Part shown: piece after piece, positions 29,005-38,195 of the stretch
Layout: each line of letters starts with the position of its first letter
Numbering within the stretch: the first letter of the stretch is position 1
NCBI RefSeq assembly: GCF_014656415.1
Contig: NZ_BNCJ01000001.1
Location: forward strand, 547,406 to 611,405
Direction of reading: 5' to 3'
Length of the DNA stretch: 64,000 bases
From: Seohaeicola zhoushanensis
GTDB taxonomy: Bacteria; Pseudomonadota; Alphaproteobacteria; Rhodobacterales; Rhodobacteraceae
Translations under genes and position numbers: made by a program
Notes under the pieces: model-generated
Told to the model about the DNA's origin: nothing
The model's input: only the letters and a program-made list of their open reading frames with translations
The model's database searches: none

Positions 29005-31467
29005 CTATTGCTTGGGCGCGGCTTCGAGGCGGGCGATCTCGGAGGCGATCTCGTCGGCGTAGGCCGGCGGGTTGACCGCGTCTGCCAGCAATGCCTGGGT
29101 CTTGCGGAACTGTTCCAGCGCCTCGGCGTCCTTGCCGTTGGCCGCGAGGCTGACGGCGTAGTGATACTGCACCGTCGGGTCCTCGGTCAGGCCCTTGGCG
29201 GCGCCTTCGAGGTAGGGCAGCGCCTCGGCGGTGTTGCCCATGCGGTGGGCGATCCAGCCGTAGGTGTCCTGCAGGGCCGGCACATCGGTGTCGCGCAGGC
29301 GGCGGGCCACTTCGTAGGCGCGCTTCAGGCTCTCTTCGTCGGTGCGATAGTCGGCCAGCAGGCTTGCCAGGTTGTTCGCGACAATCGCCGAAGAGGTGTT
29401 CTTGGCGTAGAGCGCCTCGTAGGTCGCGATCGCGCCTTCGATATCGCCGTCGCGCTGCTGTTGCTCGGCCTTGGCGAGCAGCAGCGTCGGCGCTTCGGGC
29501 GCGGCCTGGAGGGCCTCGTCGAGGATGGCTTTCGCGCTTTCCGGGGTGCCGGTTGCGAGTTCGACGCGGTAGAGGGTCAGCCAGACGCGGTCGCTTTTCG
29601 GCTGTTCCTCGAGCAACTTGCGGTAGATCGCCACGCCCTCGTCCTTGCGGTCGAGGATGATCAGCGTGCCGGCGCGCACGAAGCGAAGCGCTGGGTCGTC
29701 GGGGGTCTCGGCGAGCAGGCCATCGACATAGGCAAGCGCCGCTTCGGGGCCTTCCGATTGCAGCTTGTTGCGGAAGATCGCGTTCTGAGCGCCGCGCGCG
29801 ACGTCGGAATCGTCGGCGAGGTTTTCGAGGAGCGCGTTCAGCTCTTCGCCGCGTTGTTGACCGGCCAGCGTCTGGGCTTCGAGCCCGGCGGCAATGGCCT
29901 TGGCCGAGGGCGTGTCGAGCTGTTTGAGCCGGTTGATGACGGTCGCGGCCTGGGGCCAGTTCTCCATCCCGGCGTAGAGGCGGCCAAGCGCGGCGAGAAG
30001 GTCCTCGTTGGCGTTGCTGCGGCGCAGGGCGTCGATCAGAACCTGTTCCGCGGGGATCTTCTGGTCGCGGGCGATCAAGGCCTGGGCATAGCGCAGCGAT
30101 TCCGCCGGGGCGTTGTTCGAGACCTCGACAGCCTGCGACAGCATCTGTTCGGAAAGATCGCGGTTGCCCTGGCGCTGATAGGCCTCGGCCAGCAGGGTCA
30201 GGATCAGCGGGTCGCGCGGCGCGCGGGCGAGCATGTCGCGCAGAAGCACGATGGCGTCGTCGGTCTTGTCGTCCTGGATCAGCCAGCTGGCCTTGAGCTT
30301 GCCGGCGCCGATTTGGCCTGCGTCCTCGCTGAGGACGCGCTCCACAAGCTGGCGCGCGCCCACCGCATTGCCTTCGCGGAACAGAAGCTGGGCCAGTTCG
30401 GTTTCGAGGTCGCGTACGCCGGCGCTGCGTTCGGCGGTCGAGGAGATCTTCTCCAGCCGGGCGATTGCGGCATCGGTTTCGCCCTCGTCATACATCAGCC
30501 GGGCCAGGGAAGACTCGAAGGGGAGCGGATTGAGGCGGCCGGCAGCGATGACACGTTCGAGTTCGGCGCGGGCCTGGTCGCGGCCGCGATACTGGTAGAG
30601 GAAGGCGATATAGCGGCGGGTCGGCTCGACCTCGGTCGACGCCTCGGCGTCGGCCTTCAAGAGCTTCTCGGCGCCGTCGATGTCTTCCAGACTGACATAG
30701 AGGGCGATGAGGCTTTCGCGGATCTGCTCGTTCGCGGGGAAGCGTTCGACCATCTCCTCGAGCTGGGCGCGCACGGCGCCGTTGTCTCCCAGCTGGCCGA
30801 GCACGCCGAGGCGGGCCTGGAGAAGGGGCATGTCGTCGGGAGTGATCGCGAGCGCCTTGTCGATCTCGGCCAGCGCGTCGTTCCATTCCTGATTGCGCAG
30901 CAGATCGTCGATGATGATCCGCAGGGGATTGATCAGATCGGGTGCCTTCTGGTTCAGCTCGCGTGCCCGGATCAATTGGGCCTTGCGTGCATCCTCGTTG
31001 CGGTCGCGCGCGGCGTCGTTATAGCGCAGCGTGTTGTCGAAGGCCTGTGCCGTCAGGCTGTCTGGCTGCAGTTCCAGCAGCTTGCCGGCGTAGCGGTTCG
31101 CGCTTTCCCAGTCGCCGCCATCCAGCGCGATCCCGGTCAGGGCGGTGAGCGCCTCGATATCCTCGGGCGCCTGTTCGGCCACCTTGCGATACTCGGCGAA
31201 GGCCTGCCGCCTGTTGCCGCGATCGAATTGCAGCTTGGCGAGCGCCCTGTGCGCGTCGAGATGGTTCGGGTTCAGCTTGAAAACGTTGCGGAACTCGACA
31301 AGGGCACGATCGAAGTCGCCCTTTTCGACCAGTTCCATGGCGGACTGGAAGTGCTTGTTGGCGCGATCTTCGGAAGAGTCGCAGGCCGACACGGTCATCA
31401 TGGCGGCAAGGACGGTGGCAATGGCAATGGTCCGGGCGCGCCGGTTGCTTCTAGCGGTCGTGGTCAA
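29005..31467 (-). CDS. TPR-repeat lipoprotein of the exopolysaccharide locus (PrsT-like)
   Basis: An 820-residue protein with a lipoprotein signal peptide (lipobox VSAC, Cys29). The rest is some twenty tetratricopeptide units, starting with ANKHFQSAMELVEKGDFDRALVEFRN, so it is a long periplasmic helical scaffold. This resembles the large TPR lipoproteins of PEP-CTERM/exosortase-type exopolysaccharide loci (PEP_TPR_lipo/PrsT). The neighbours support that: a sugar transferase and, divergently, the ATPase, chain-length and kinase genes. A direct role in polymer assembly or export is inferred. Confidence 0.8.
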   Translation of the reverse strand: MTTTARSNRRARTIAIATVLAAMMTVSACDSSEDRANKHFQSAMELVEKGDFDRALVEFRNVFKLNPNHLDAHRALAKLQFDRGNRRQAFAEYRKVAEQAPEDIEALTALTGIALDGGDWESANRYAGKLLELQPDSLTAQAFDNTLRYNDAARDRNEDARKAQLIRARELNQKAPDLINPLRIIIDDLLRNQEWNDALAEIDKALAITPDDMPLLQARLGVLGQLGDNGAVRAQLEEMVERFPANEQIRESLIALYVSLEDIDGAEKLLKADAEASTEVEPTRRYIAFLYQYRGRDQARAELERVIAAGRLNPLPFESSLARLMYDEGETDAAIARLEKISSTAERSAGVRDLETELAQLLFREGNAVGARQLVERVLSEDAGQIGAGKLKASWLIQDDKTDDAIVLLRDMLARAPRDPLILTLLAEAYQRQGNRDLSEQMLSQAVEVSNNAPAESLRYAQALIARDQKIPAEQVLIDALRRSNANEDLLAALGRLYAGMENWPQAATVINRLKQLDTPSAKAIAAGLEAQTLAGQQRGEELNALLENLADDSDVARGAQNAIFRNKLQSEGPEAALAYVDGLLAETPDDPALRFVRAGTLIILDRKDEGVAIYRKLLEEQPKSDRVWLTLYRVELATGTPESAKAILDEALQAAPEAPTLLLAKAEQQQRDGDIEGAIATYEALYAKNTSSAIVANNLASLLADYRTDEESLKRAYEVARRLRDTDVPALQDTYGWIAHRMGNTAEALPYLEGAAKGLTEDPTVQYHYAVSLAANGKDAEALEQFRKTQALLADAVNPPAYADEIASEIARLEAAPKQ

Positions 31468-31503
31468 TGCATTAATCCCGGCTAGGAAAGATCAGTCAGC
31501 TGA

Positions 31504-32211
31504 TTAGCACCCGGTGCCGCGAACGACAACGAGTATGGTGCGCATCAGGATCTTGATGTCGAGCCAGAAGGAAATCGAACGGCTGTATTCGGTGTCGAAA
31601 CCGGCGCGGGCCGCGAAGGTCGAGGCGTTGCGTTCGGAGACCTGCCAGGAACCGGTCACACCGGGCCGCAGCATGTAATAGGACATCGAGGGATAGAGCG
31701 GGGTCTGTTCGATCATCATCGGGCGCGGGCCGACAAGCGACATGTCGCCCAGCAGAACGTTGAACAGCTGCGGAAGCTCGTCGAGCGAGCTGCGGCGCAG
31801 GAACTGGCCGATCCGGGTGATGCGCGGGTCGTTGCGCAGCTTCTGGTTCACTTCCCATTCCTGCCGGGCGTCCTGGTTCTTGGCCAGGTAATCCTCGAGC
31901 GACGCCTTGGCGTTGGGGATCATGGTACGAAGCTTGTAGATGCGGAAGATCTGGCCAAAGCGACCGACCCGGTTCTGCGAGTAGAACGGGTTGTGGCCGT
32001 CCAGCGCGACCAGGGCTGCCATCAGCAGGATGACCGGCAGAACAACCGGCAAGCTTGCGAGAACAAGCGTGATATCCAAAATTCTTTTTCCCGCCGTCTC
32101 GTAAACCGAGGGGACGTAGACCGCCTGGCCCAGAACCTTGGTGAACGGGCTAACGACGGGCGCAGCGTCACGGTGGTCCAGATCATTAACCTGAAATGTC
32201 ATATCTCTCAC
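31504..32211 (-). CDS. exopolysaccharide sugar transferase (polyprenyl glycosylphosphotransferase)
   Basis: A 235-residue protein with one membrane segment (about 47-68) and the conserved bacterial sugar transferase domain: KRILDITLVLASLP, the YKLRTM motif, RRSSLDELPQLFNVLLGDMSLVGPRP and RPGVTGSWQVS. It transfers a sugar-1-phosphate to undecaprenyl phosphate to start repeat-unit synthesis. It lacks the large N-terminal membrane domain of WbaP/WcaJ. It precedes the TPR gene by 36 nt on the same strand. Confidence 0.92.
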   Translation of the reverse strand: MRDMTFQVNDLDHRDAAPVVSPFTKVLGQAVYVPSVYETAGKRILDITLVLASLPVVLPVILLMAALVALDGHNPFYSQNRVGRFGQIFRIYKLRTMIPNAKASLEDYLAKNQDARQEWEVNQKLRNDPRITRIGQFLRRSSLDELPQLFNVLLGDMSLVGPRPMMIEQTPLYPSMSYYMLRPGVTGSWQVSERNASTFAARAGFDTEYSRSISFWLDIKILMRTILVVVRGTGC

Positions 32212-32669
32212 TAACTACTAAATTGTGACGCGAGTTTGATCGGTTCCAACACAACGCCCGAACACTGGACACGGTTCCGTCAAATTTAGGCCACAATCGC
32301 TACATCGACCCGAGGAAGGTGTCGCAAAAAACCCCGTTTGGCAACTGATTCGAGGCAAATGGCACCTGAGTTGGAGATAGTAAAGCTTTGAAAAAGTTAT
32401 TGTTGCGTACTCTTGCATAAATGTTGGTCGCGCTGATGGCTGCCGCCGGTAAGACACAGTTTTCGGCGTTTGCAACCCTGAAGCGATGTTCCGTTGCGCC
32501 ATGCCACCGTTTTTGTTGATTTTCCTGCGCGTTGCCCCAGTCTGGAAGTTGCTGCGCCGGACCGATAGCGGTAGCGGTGTGGCAGTGGTTGCGCCGCGAC
32601 CACAGGTTGAGAAGTACGCTTGGGGCACACAATTGTGCCAACATTGCTTTGTAGTGAAAAACGCGGTTA
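32212..32669. other. 458-bp A/T-richer divergent control region of the EPS locus
   Basis: This spacer separates the minus-strand sugar transferase gene from the plus-strand ATPase gene and must carry both promoters. Composition is visibly richer in A/T than the flanks. GGCACA (32624-32629) and TGTGCC (32634-32639) flank CAAT as an inverted repeat shortly before the ATPase frame, a possible operator. No coding frame is convincing. Confidence 0.5.
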
Positions 32670-33683
32670 GTGAGGAAGCCATCGGTGCCGGTTCTGTTGG
32701 ATGCAAGTTTACAAGCCTGGAAGCAAGCCCATGATCTTGGTGCGTCCAACCAAGCGGATGAGGTTGTCCCGGTCGCGGCTGCGGAGCGGTTCGAGCCCAG
32801 GAGCGACGAGGCGGACCCCGGAGCGGATTCGGAAGTGAACGAATTTTACCTGCACTTCTTCGGGCTGACGCAGCGGCCCTTCACGCTGCTGCCGGACCCG
32901 GAGTTTCTCTATTGGTCGAACCAGCACCGGCGCGGTTATGCCGTGCTGGAATACGGCATCATGTCCCGCGCGCCGATCACGGTGCTGACCGGCGAGATCG
33001 GGGCCGGCAAGACGACGCTGTTGCAGAAGCTGCTGAGCCAGGTCGAGGACGGCGTGACCGTGGGCCTGATCTCGAACGCCCAGGGCAACCGCGGCGAGAT
33101 CCTGCAATGGGTGCTGAACGCGCTCGACGTCCCGTTCGACCCCGGCGCCAGCTATGTGCAGAACTTCCAGAAACTGCAGGATTTCCTGATCTCGGAATAT
33201 GCGCAGAACCGGCGGGTGATCCTGGTGTTCGACGAGGCGCAGAACGTCTCGACCGAGGGCCTGGAAGAGCTGCGGATGCTGACCAACATCAACTCGAACA
33301 AGGACGAGCTGATCCAGCTGATCCTGGTCGGCCAGCCCGAACTGCGCGACCTGATCCGCGACCCGAAGATGAACCAGCTGGCGCAGCGCGTCGCGGCGAG
33401 TTTCCACCTGAACCGCATGGACCTGGACGGCACGCGTGCCTATATCCGCCACAGGATGAAGACCGCGGGCGGAACCGGCGAGGAATTCACCAGCGATGCG
33501 GCTGAAGTGATCTTCAAGGCGACCGGCGGGGTGCCGCGCCTGATCAACCAGCTTTGCGACCTGGGGCTGCTCTACAGCTGGACCGACGACAGCCCGCGCG
33601 TCACCCGTGACAATATCCAGTCCGTGCTGAACGATGGCACGTTCTTCTGGAACGACAACCGGAAGGAAGAGGTCAAGACCTGA
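32670..33683 (+). CDS. ExeA/XrtA-associated AAA ATPase
   Basis: A 337-residue ATPase: Walker A is GEIGAGKTTLLQ, Walker B is ILVFDEAQN, and the start of the conserved domain is FYLHFFGLTQRPFTLLPDPEFLYWS. It matches the general-secretion ExeA-like ATPases found in exosortase-type EPS loci. The start is uncertain: GTG 32670 gives about 55 extra acidic residues, while GTG 32836 begins just before the domain. Its stop overlaps the next ATG. Confidence 0.85.
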   Translation: MRKPSVPVLLDASLQAWKQAHDLGASNQADEVVPVAAAERFEPRSDEADPGADSEVNEFYLHFFGLTQRPFTLLPDPEFLYWSNQHRRGYAVLEYGIMSRAPITVLTGEIGAGKTTLLQKLLSQVEDGVTVGLISNAQGNRGEILQWVLNALDVPFDPGASYVQNFQKLQDFLISEYAQNRRVILVFDEAQNVSTEGLEELRMLTNINSNKDELIQLILVGQPELRDLIRDPKMNQLAQRVAASFHLNRMDLDGTRAYIRHRMKTAGGTGEEFTSDAAEVIFKATGGVPRLINQLCDLGLLYSWTDDSPRVTRDNIQSVLNDGTFFWNDNRKEEVKT

Positions 33684-35224
33684 TGGCCGACCTGCGTTTC
33701 TATCTCAGCCTGTTCATCCGGCGGCTGCCCTATTTCCTGCTGATCGCCGCGACGATCTCGGCGATTTCGATCATTGTCGCGGTGTCGCTGCCGCCGGCCT
33801 ATGAATCGCGCACCCGGATCATCGTCGAGGCCTCGCAGATCCCCAACCAGCTGGCGCCGAGCATGGTGCAGATGGGCGGCAACGAGCGGTTGCAGATCAT
33901 CGAGCAGCGCCTGCTGACGCGGCCCAACCTGCTGGACATCGCGCGCCGGCTGAACGTGCTCGACAACCAGTCCAAGCTGTCGCCGGACGAGATCGTCAAC
34001 GCGATGCAGGCGCGCACGCGGATCAAGCGGACCGCCGGGCGCGATGCGGCGACGCTGATGGAGATCAGCTTCGAGGCGCGCACGCCGCAGCTGGCCGCCG
34101 CGGTGCTGAACGAATACCTGAGCCTGATCCAGCAGAGCGACATCGACCTGCGCAAGGTGCGGGCGGGCCAGACGCTCGACTTCTTCCAGACCGAGGTCAC
34201 CCGCCTGAGCAAGGAGCTGCAGGAGCAGGGCGCGCGGATCCTGGCGTTCAAGAACAGCAATATAGATTCGCTGCCGGACAGCCTGGAGTTCCGCCAGGAC
34301 CAGCGGGCGGCCATGCAAGACCGGCTCGAGGAGACCGAGCGCGAGATCTTCCGGCTCCGGTCGCAGCGGCAGCAGCTGCTGACGATCTTCAAGGAAGGCG
34401 CGGCGGCGGGAACCGCAGCGATTCCGAAGACCGAAGCGGAAACCCAGCTGGCGGCGGCGAAATCCGAGCTGTCCTCGGCACTGCTGCTCTATTCGGAGAG
34501 CAACCCCAAGGTACGGCTGCTGCAGTCGCGGGTGGCGCAGTTGCAGGGCACGGTGGATGCCGAGAAGGCTTCGTTGGAGGCGACGGATGGGGGCGCGGAA
34601 ACCAGCAACCCGGCGCTCAACCTGCAACTGGCGGAAATCGACACGCGTGTCGCCACGCTGGACAGCCAACTGGAAGGCCTGACGACGCGGATCGAGGCGC
34701 TGACCAAGACGATCGATGCGACTCCGGCCAATGCGATCCAGCTGGAAGAGCTGCAGCGGGTCTATGCGAACCTCGAGAGCCAGAACAACGAGGCGGTGCA
34801 GCGGCTGGCGCAGGCAACCACCGGCGAGCGGATCGAGATCCTGTCGCGCGGCGAGCGCATCTCGGTCATCGAACAGCCGGCAGTTCCGAGCATCCCGACC
34901 AAGCCGAACCGGATCAAGATTGCCGGTGCCGGGACCTTCCTGGGGATCGGGCTTGGCCTCGGTCTGGTGTTCCTGCTGGAATTCCTGAACCGCGCGCCGC
35001 GCCGTCCCGAGGACATCATCAAGAAGCTCGAGGTCTGGCCGATGGCGGCGATCCCCTACACCCGGACGCGGCGCGAGATGGTGCTGCAGCGGTCGGTCAA
35101 GCTGGCGATCATCCTGCTGATCCTGGTCGGGGGGCCAATCACGGTCTGGGCCATTCACCAGTTCTATCTGCCGCTCGACCTGCTGGCGGACAAGGTCATG
35201 AACAAGCTGGGCGTCCGCATGTAA
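33683..35224 (+). CDS. chain-length determinant (Wzz/GumC-type) polysaccharide co-polymerase
   Basis: A 513-residue inner-membrane protein. Membrane helices lie near residues 15-35 and 415-435, with a third at about 470-490. Between them is a periplasmic domain with long coiled coil (about 140-260 and 300-390). The PxxP-type segment ahead of the second helix (VPSIPTKPNRIKIAGAG) is typical. It resembles the exosortase-associated chain-length family. It should pair with the following kinase to control polymer length and export. The start overlaps the ATPase stop. Confidence 0.9.
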   Translation: MADLRFYLSLFIRRLPYFLLIAATISAISIIVAVSLPPAYESRTRIIVEASQIPNQLAPSMVQMGGNERLQIIEQRLLTRPNLLDIARRLNVLDNQSKLSPDEIVNAMQARTRIKRTAGRDAATLMEISFEARTPQLAAAVLNEYLSLIQQSDIDLRKVRAGQTLDFFQTEVTRLSKELQEQGARILAFKNSNIDSLPDSLEFRQDQRAAMQDRLEETEREIFRLRSQRQQLLTIFKEGAAAGTAAIPKTEAETQLAAAKSELSSALLLYSESNPKVRLLQSRVAQLQGTVDAEKASLEATDGGAETSNPALNLQLAEIDTRVATLDSQLEGLTTRIEALTKTIDATPANAIQLEELQRVYANLESQNNEAVQRLAQATTGERIEILSRGERISVIEQPAVPSIPTKPNRIKIAGAGTFLGIGLGLGLVFLLEFLNRAPRRPEDIIKKLEVWPMAAIPYTRTRREMVLQRSVKLAIILLILVGGPITVWAIHQFYLPLDLLADKVMNKLGVRM

Positions 35225-35263
35225 TGCGGCGCATCGGGTAGCTATCGAAGGGAAGGGTTCCTC

Positions 35264-36163
35264 ATGGACCGGCTTCAACAAGCGATCAGCAAGGCGCGGC
35301 GCGAGCGCAGCGAAACGGTGGCCCGCGAGGTGCAGACCCCGGTTGCCGCTGCGATCAGTGCTGCGCGGCAGGCGAGCGCCGAAGCGGGGGCGCAACCGGC
35401 CGCGCCCGCCCCGGCTCCGGAACGGGTGGCCGAACCGGCGGGTGATCTGAACAGCCTCTGGTCGGCTTTCCAGCCGCTGCAGATCACCGCCAAGTCGGTG
35501 CAGCGGAACCGCCTGATGGCCTTCTCGACCGGCGAACACGCGATTCCCTATGACATGCTGCGCACCCGCATCCTGCAGGTGGCGCGCAAGAACAACTGGA
35601 AGCGGATTGCCATCGTCTCGCCCGAGAGCGCGGTGGGCAAGACGACGATCACCGGAAACCTCGCCTTCAGCTTCAGCCGGATGCGCGACCGCCGCACGAT
35701 GGTGCTGGATTTCGACATGCGCCGGATGGGCCTGGGCGAGCTGCTGGGGGTCAAGCCGAAGCACAACATGGCGGATGTCCTCAAGCGGCGCGTCTCCTTT
35801 GCCGATCATGGCATGGGTTACGACGACAACGTGGTCTTCGGGCTGAACCGCGAGCGGACGCCGAACGCAGCGGAACTGCTGCAGGACCCGGAATGCAGCG
35901 AGGTGCTGGACGAGATCGAGGAGATCTACCATCCGGATATCATGCTGTTTGACACCGCTCCGCTGATGGCGAGCGACGACAGCCACGGCTTCCTTCAGCT
36001 GGTCGATTGTGCGCTGCTGGTGGTCGCCGCCGAGCGTACCCCGATGGAACGGATCGACGTTGCGGAACGGCAGCTGGCCGAGCTGACCAACGTGATGGGG
36101 ATCGTATTGAACCGCTGCCGCTATACCGGCGGCGCGCATGGCTACGAGAACGACTACTACTGA
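35264..36163 (+). CDS. CpsD/CapB-type tyrosine autokinase
   Basis: A 299-residue P-loop kinase of the bacterial tyrosine kinase group. Walker A is SPESAVGKTT, Walker A' is MVLDFDMRR, and Walker B is IMLFDTAPLM. The C-terminal YENDYY gives a small tyrosine cluster for autophosphorylation. Residues 1-70 are Ala/Glu-rich and disordered. It lies 39 nt after the chain-length gene, its expected membrane activator. The 3' end overlaps the convergent rhomboid gene by 7 nt. Confidence 0.9.
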   Translation: MDRLQQAISKARRERSETVAREVQTPVAAAISAARQASAEAGAQPAAPAPAPERVAEPAGDLNSLWSAFQPLQITAKSVQRNRLMAFSTGEHAIPYDMLRTRILQVARKNNWKRIAIVSPESAVGKTTITGNLAFSFSRMRDRRTMVLDFDMRRMGLGELLGVKPKHNMADVLKRRVSFADHGMGYDDNVVFGLNRERTPNAAELLQDPECSEVLDEIEEIYHPDIMLFDTAPLMASDDSHGFLQLVDCALLVVAAERTPMERIDVAERQLAELTNVMGIVLNRCRYTGGAHGYENDYY

Positions 36164-36816
36164 GCCTGTCGGCGGCGTGGGAGCGCCGCCATCACCGCGG
36201 CCCCGGCGATGAACCCGCCGAGGTGCGCCTCCCAGGCGAGGGCGCGGTCCTGCATCAGCCACATGATCGCGTTCAGCGCGCTCAGCAGCGCGATGTCTCG
36301 CAGCGCGACGAGAGCGCGGTCACGGGGCTTCGCGATCAGCCGCCATTCCATCCACCTCCAGGCACCGGCCAGTCCGAAGATCGCGCCCGAGGCGCCGACC
36401 ATCGGGTTCAGCGCGGTGCCGAGCAGCGCGAAGCCGAGCGCGCCGCCGATGGCCGAGACCACGTAGACCAGCAGGAAACGCCAGCCGCCCAGTTCGCCGG
36501 CGGTGAGGCGCATCAGGAACAGCAGCGAGAGCATGTTGCCCACCAGGTGCCAGAGCCCGGCGTGCAGGAAGGAATAGGTGACGAACATCAGCTCGGGCTG
36601 GCCGGCATAGTTCGGCCGCCAGTTGTCAAGCAGGCCGGCCCAGAAGGCGCCGTTCTGGTAGGCGGTCAGGCGCAGGCGGGTGTTCGCGATCAGGCCGAGG
36701 TCGGCGGCGGAGAGCGTCAGCTCGATCAGCGCGGGAAGCAGCACGAATGCTGCCAGCGCCGGCAGTTGTCTGCGCCAGAAGCCCCTGTCCGCCGGATGTC
36801 CTGGCCAGTCGTTCAT
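36157..36816 (-). CDS. rhomboid-family intramembrane serine protease
   Basis: A 219-residue membrane protein with six or more helices. The catalytic pair is Ser143 in GASGAIFG and His198 in WEAHLGGF; Asn94 in HLVGNM is the oxyanion residue, so the site looks intact. The substrate is unknown. ATG 36816 is chosen because the long upstream frame runs against serB and codes nothing recognisable. It is convergent with the EPS kinase gene. Confidence 0.9.
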   Translation of the reverse strand: MNDWPGHPADRGFWRRQLPALAAFVLLPALIELTLSAADLGLIANTRLRLTAYQNGAFWAGLLDNWRPNYAGQPELMFVTYSFLHAGLWHLVGNMLSLLFLMRLTAGELGGWRFLLVYVVSAIGGALGFALLGTALNPMVGASGAIFGLAGAWRWMEWRLIAKPRDRALVALRDIALLSALNAIMWLMQDRALAWEAHLGGFIAGAAVMAALPRRRQAQ

Positions 36817-36940
36817 AGCCGCAGGGTTGACGGTTTTGCGGGCAAAGGACAAGCGGCAAGATTTGCGCGCGGGCTGCGCGGGTCTCTGGTAAGTCGGCGC
36901 GTGCTGGTCTAGGCAGCGGCCTGCAAGACGGAGGCTTTTC

Positions 36941-37819
36941 ATGTTCGCTGCCATTCTTCTGACCGATCCCGCTGCGCCCGCGCTCGATACCGCGTTGGTG
37001 GAGTCGCTGCGCAATGCCTGGGGCGGCGGCGCGGCCCGATGGCTGGCGGCGGGCGAGGCGGCGGAGTTCGTGATGCCCGAGACGCCGGGCAACCTGTGGG
37101 AGGTCTGGGCCGACCTGCAGGGCATGAAGACCGACCTGGTGGTCGTTCCCGAGGCCGGGCGGCGCAAGCGGATGCTGCTGGCGGACATGGATTCGACGAT
37201 GATCCGGCAGGAATGCATCGACGAGCTGGCCGAGGAGGCCGGGGTCGGCGAATACGTCAAGGCGATCACCGCGCGGGCGATGAACGGCGAGCTGGATTTC
37301 GAGGGTGCGCTGACCGAGCGGGTCGGGCTGCTGAAGGGCCTGCCGGAGAGCGTCATCGCCAAGGTTCTGGCCGAGCGGATCACGCTGATGCCGGGCGGGC
37401 CGGAGCTGGTGGCGACGATGCGCGGCAATGGCGGCCATGCGGCGCTGGTGTCGGGCGGGTTCACCGCCTTCACGCGGGTGATCGCGGGCAAGCTGGGCTT
37501 TGACGAGAACCGCGCCAACACCCTGCTGGCCGAGGGTGGCGTGCTGACGGGCGACGTGGCGCGGCCGATCCTGGGCAAGCAGGCCAAGGTCGAGGCGCTG
37601 GAGCAAATCTCGGCGCGGCTCGGGATTTCCGAGGCAGATGTGATCGCGGTGGGCGACGGGGCCAATGACCTCGGGATGCTGCACCGCGCCGGCATGGGCG
37701 TGGCCCTGCACGCCAAGCCGGTCGTGGCGGCGGAATGCGATGTGCGGATCAACTTCGGCGACCTGACGGCGCTTCTCTACGTGCAGGGTTATTCCAGGGA
37801 CGAGTTCAAGGCGTCGTAA
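36941..37819 (+). CDS. serB: phosphoserine phosphatase
   Basis: A 292-residue HAD-superfamily enzyme, last step of serine synthesis. The nucleophile Asp82 and acid Asp84 are in ADMDSTMI; motif II Ser is in LVSGGFTAFT, and the motif III/IV region is GDGANDLGML. An N-terminal ~70-residue domain precedes the catalytic domain, as in alphaproteobacterial SerB. An ArsR operator overlaps its stop codon. Confidence 0.95.
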   Translation: MFAAILLTDPAAPALDTALVESLRNAWGGGAARWLAAGEAAEFVMPETPGNLWEVWADLQGMKTDLVVVPEAGRRKRMLLADMDSTMIRQECIDELAEEAGVGEYVKAITARAMNGELDFEGALTERVGLLKGLPESVIAKVLAERITLMPGGPELVATMRGNGGHAALVSGGFTAFTRVIAGKLGFDENRANTLLAEGGVLTGDVARPILGKQAKVEALEQISARLGISEADVIAVGDGANDLGMLHRAGMGVALHAKPVVAAECDVRINFGDLTALLYVQGYSRDEFKAS

Positions 37820-37838
37820 ATTAACTCTTGAGTTAATT
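37819..37838. promoter_or_regulatory. candidate operator before the second ArsR module
   Basis: AATTAACTC (37819-37827) and GAGTTAATT (37830-37838) form a perfect 9-bp inverted repeat with a 2-nt centre, starting on the last base of the serB stop and ending 24 nt before the arsR ATG. This is suited to autorepression. Confidence 0.7.
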
Positions 37839-37862
37839 AATGGTTCGGTCAATAATGGCGGC

Positions 37863-38192
37863 ATGACCGAGCTGACCCGCACCTTTGCCGCCCTTTCCGA
37901 TCCGACCCGCCTGAGCATGGTGGAGCGGCTGATCGACCAGGGCGAACTGCCTGCCGGCGACCTTGTCGCCGAGTTTCCCATCTCTGCCCCGGCGATCTCG
38001 CGGCACCTCAAGGTGCTGCGCGAGGCCGGGCTGATCTCGCAACGTGTCGCGGGCACGCATCGTTTCTACGCGGTTCGACCCGAGGCGATGAAGGCCATCG
38101 CCGATTGGACGCTGGAACGGCGCGCCTTCTGGGGTGGCAGCCTGGACCGGCTGGATGCGCTGCTGGCGCTGGACCCCGAGGGAGAGGACTGA
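37863..38192 (+). CDS. ArsR-family transcriptional regulator
   Basis: A 109-residue winged-helix protein: ALSDPTRLSMVERLIDQGELPAGDLV, then the recognition helix region APAISRHLKVLREAGLISQRVAGTHRFYAV. It has no metal-binding cysteine pair. It heads a three-gene run with an SRPBCC and a YCII protein. A perfect inverted repeat lies just upstream. Confidence 0.92.
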   Translation: MTELTRTFAALSDPTRLSMVERLIDQGELPAGDLVAEFPISAPAISRHLKVLREAGLISQRVAGTHRFYAVRPEAMKAIADWTLERRAFWGGSLDRLDALLALDPEGED

Positions 38193-38195
38193 GCC

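Noticed and set aside
28279-31485. 1068-codon plus-strand frame opposite dnaN and the TPR gene
   Set aside because: It crosses a terminator and two real genes and shows only shadow composition.
32358-32375. Sigma-54-like promoter (TGGCAC-N5-TTGG) in the EPS control region
   Set aside because: The -12 element lacks the essential GC (TTGG instead of TTGC) and it is 300 bp from the gene, so it is not reported as a site.
33572-36262. 896-codon minus-strand frame opposite the EPS genes
   Set aside because: Walker motifs and membrane segments support the plus-strand genes; this one is shadow.
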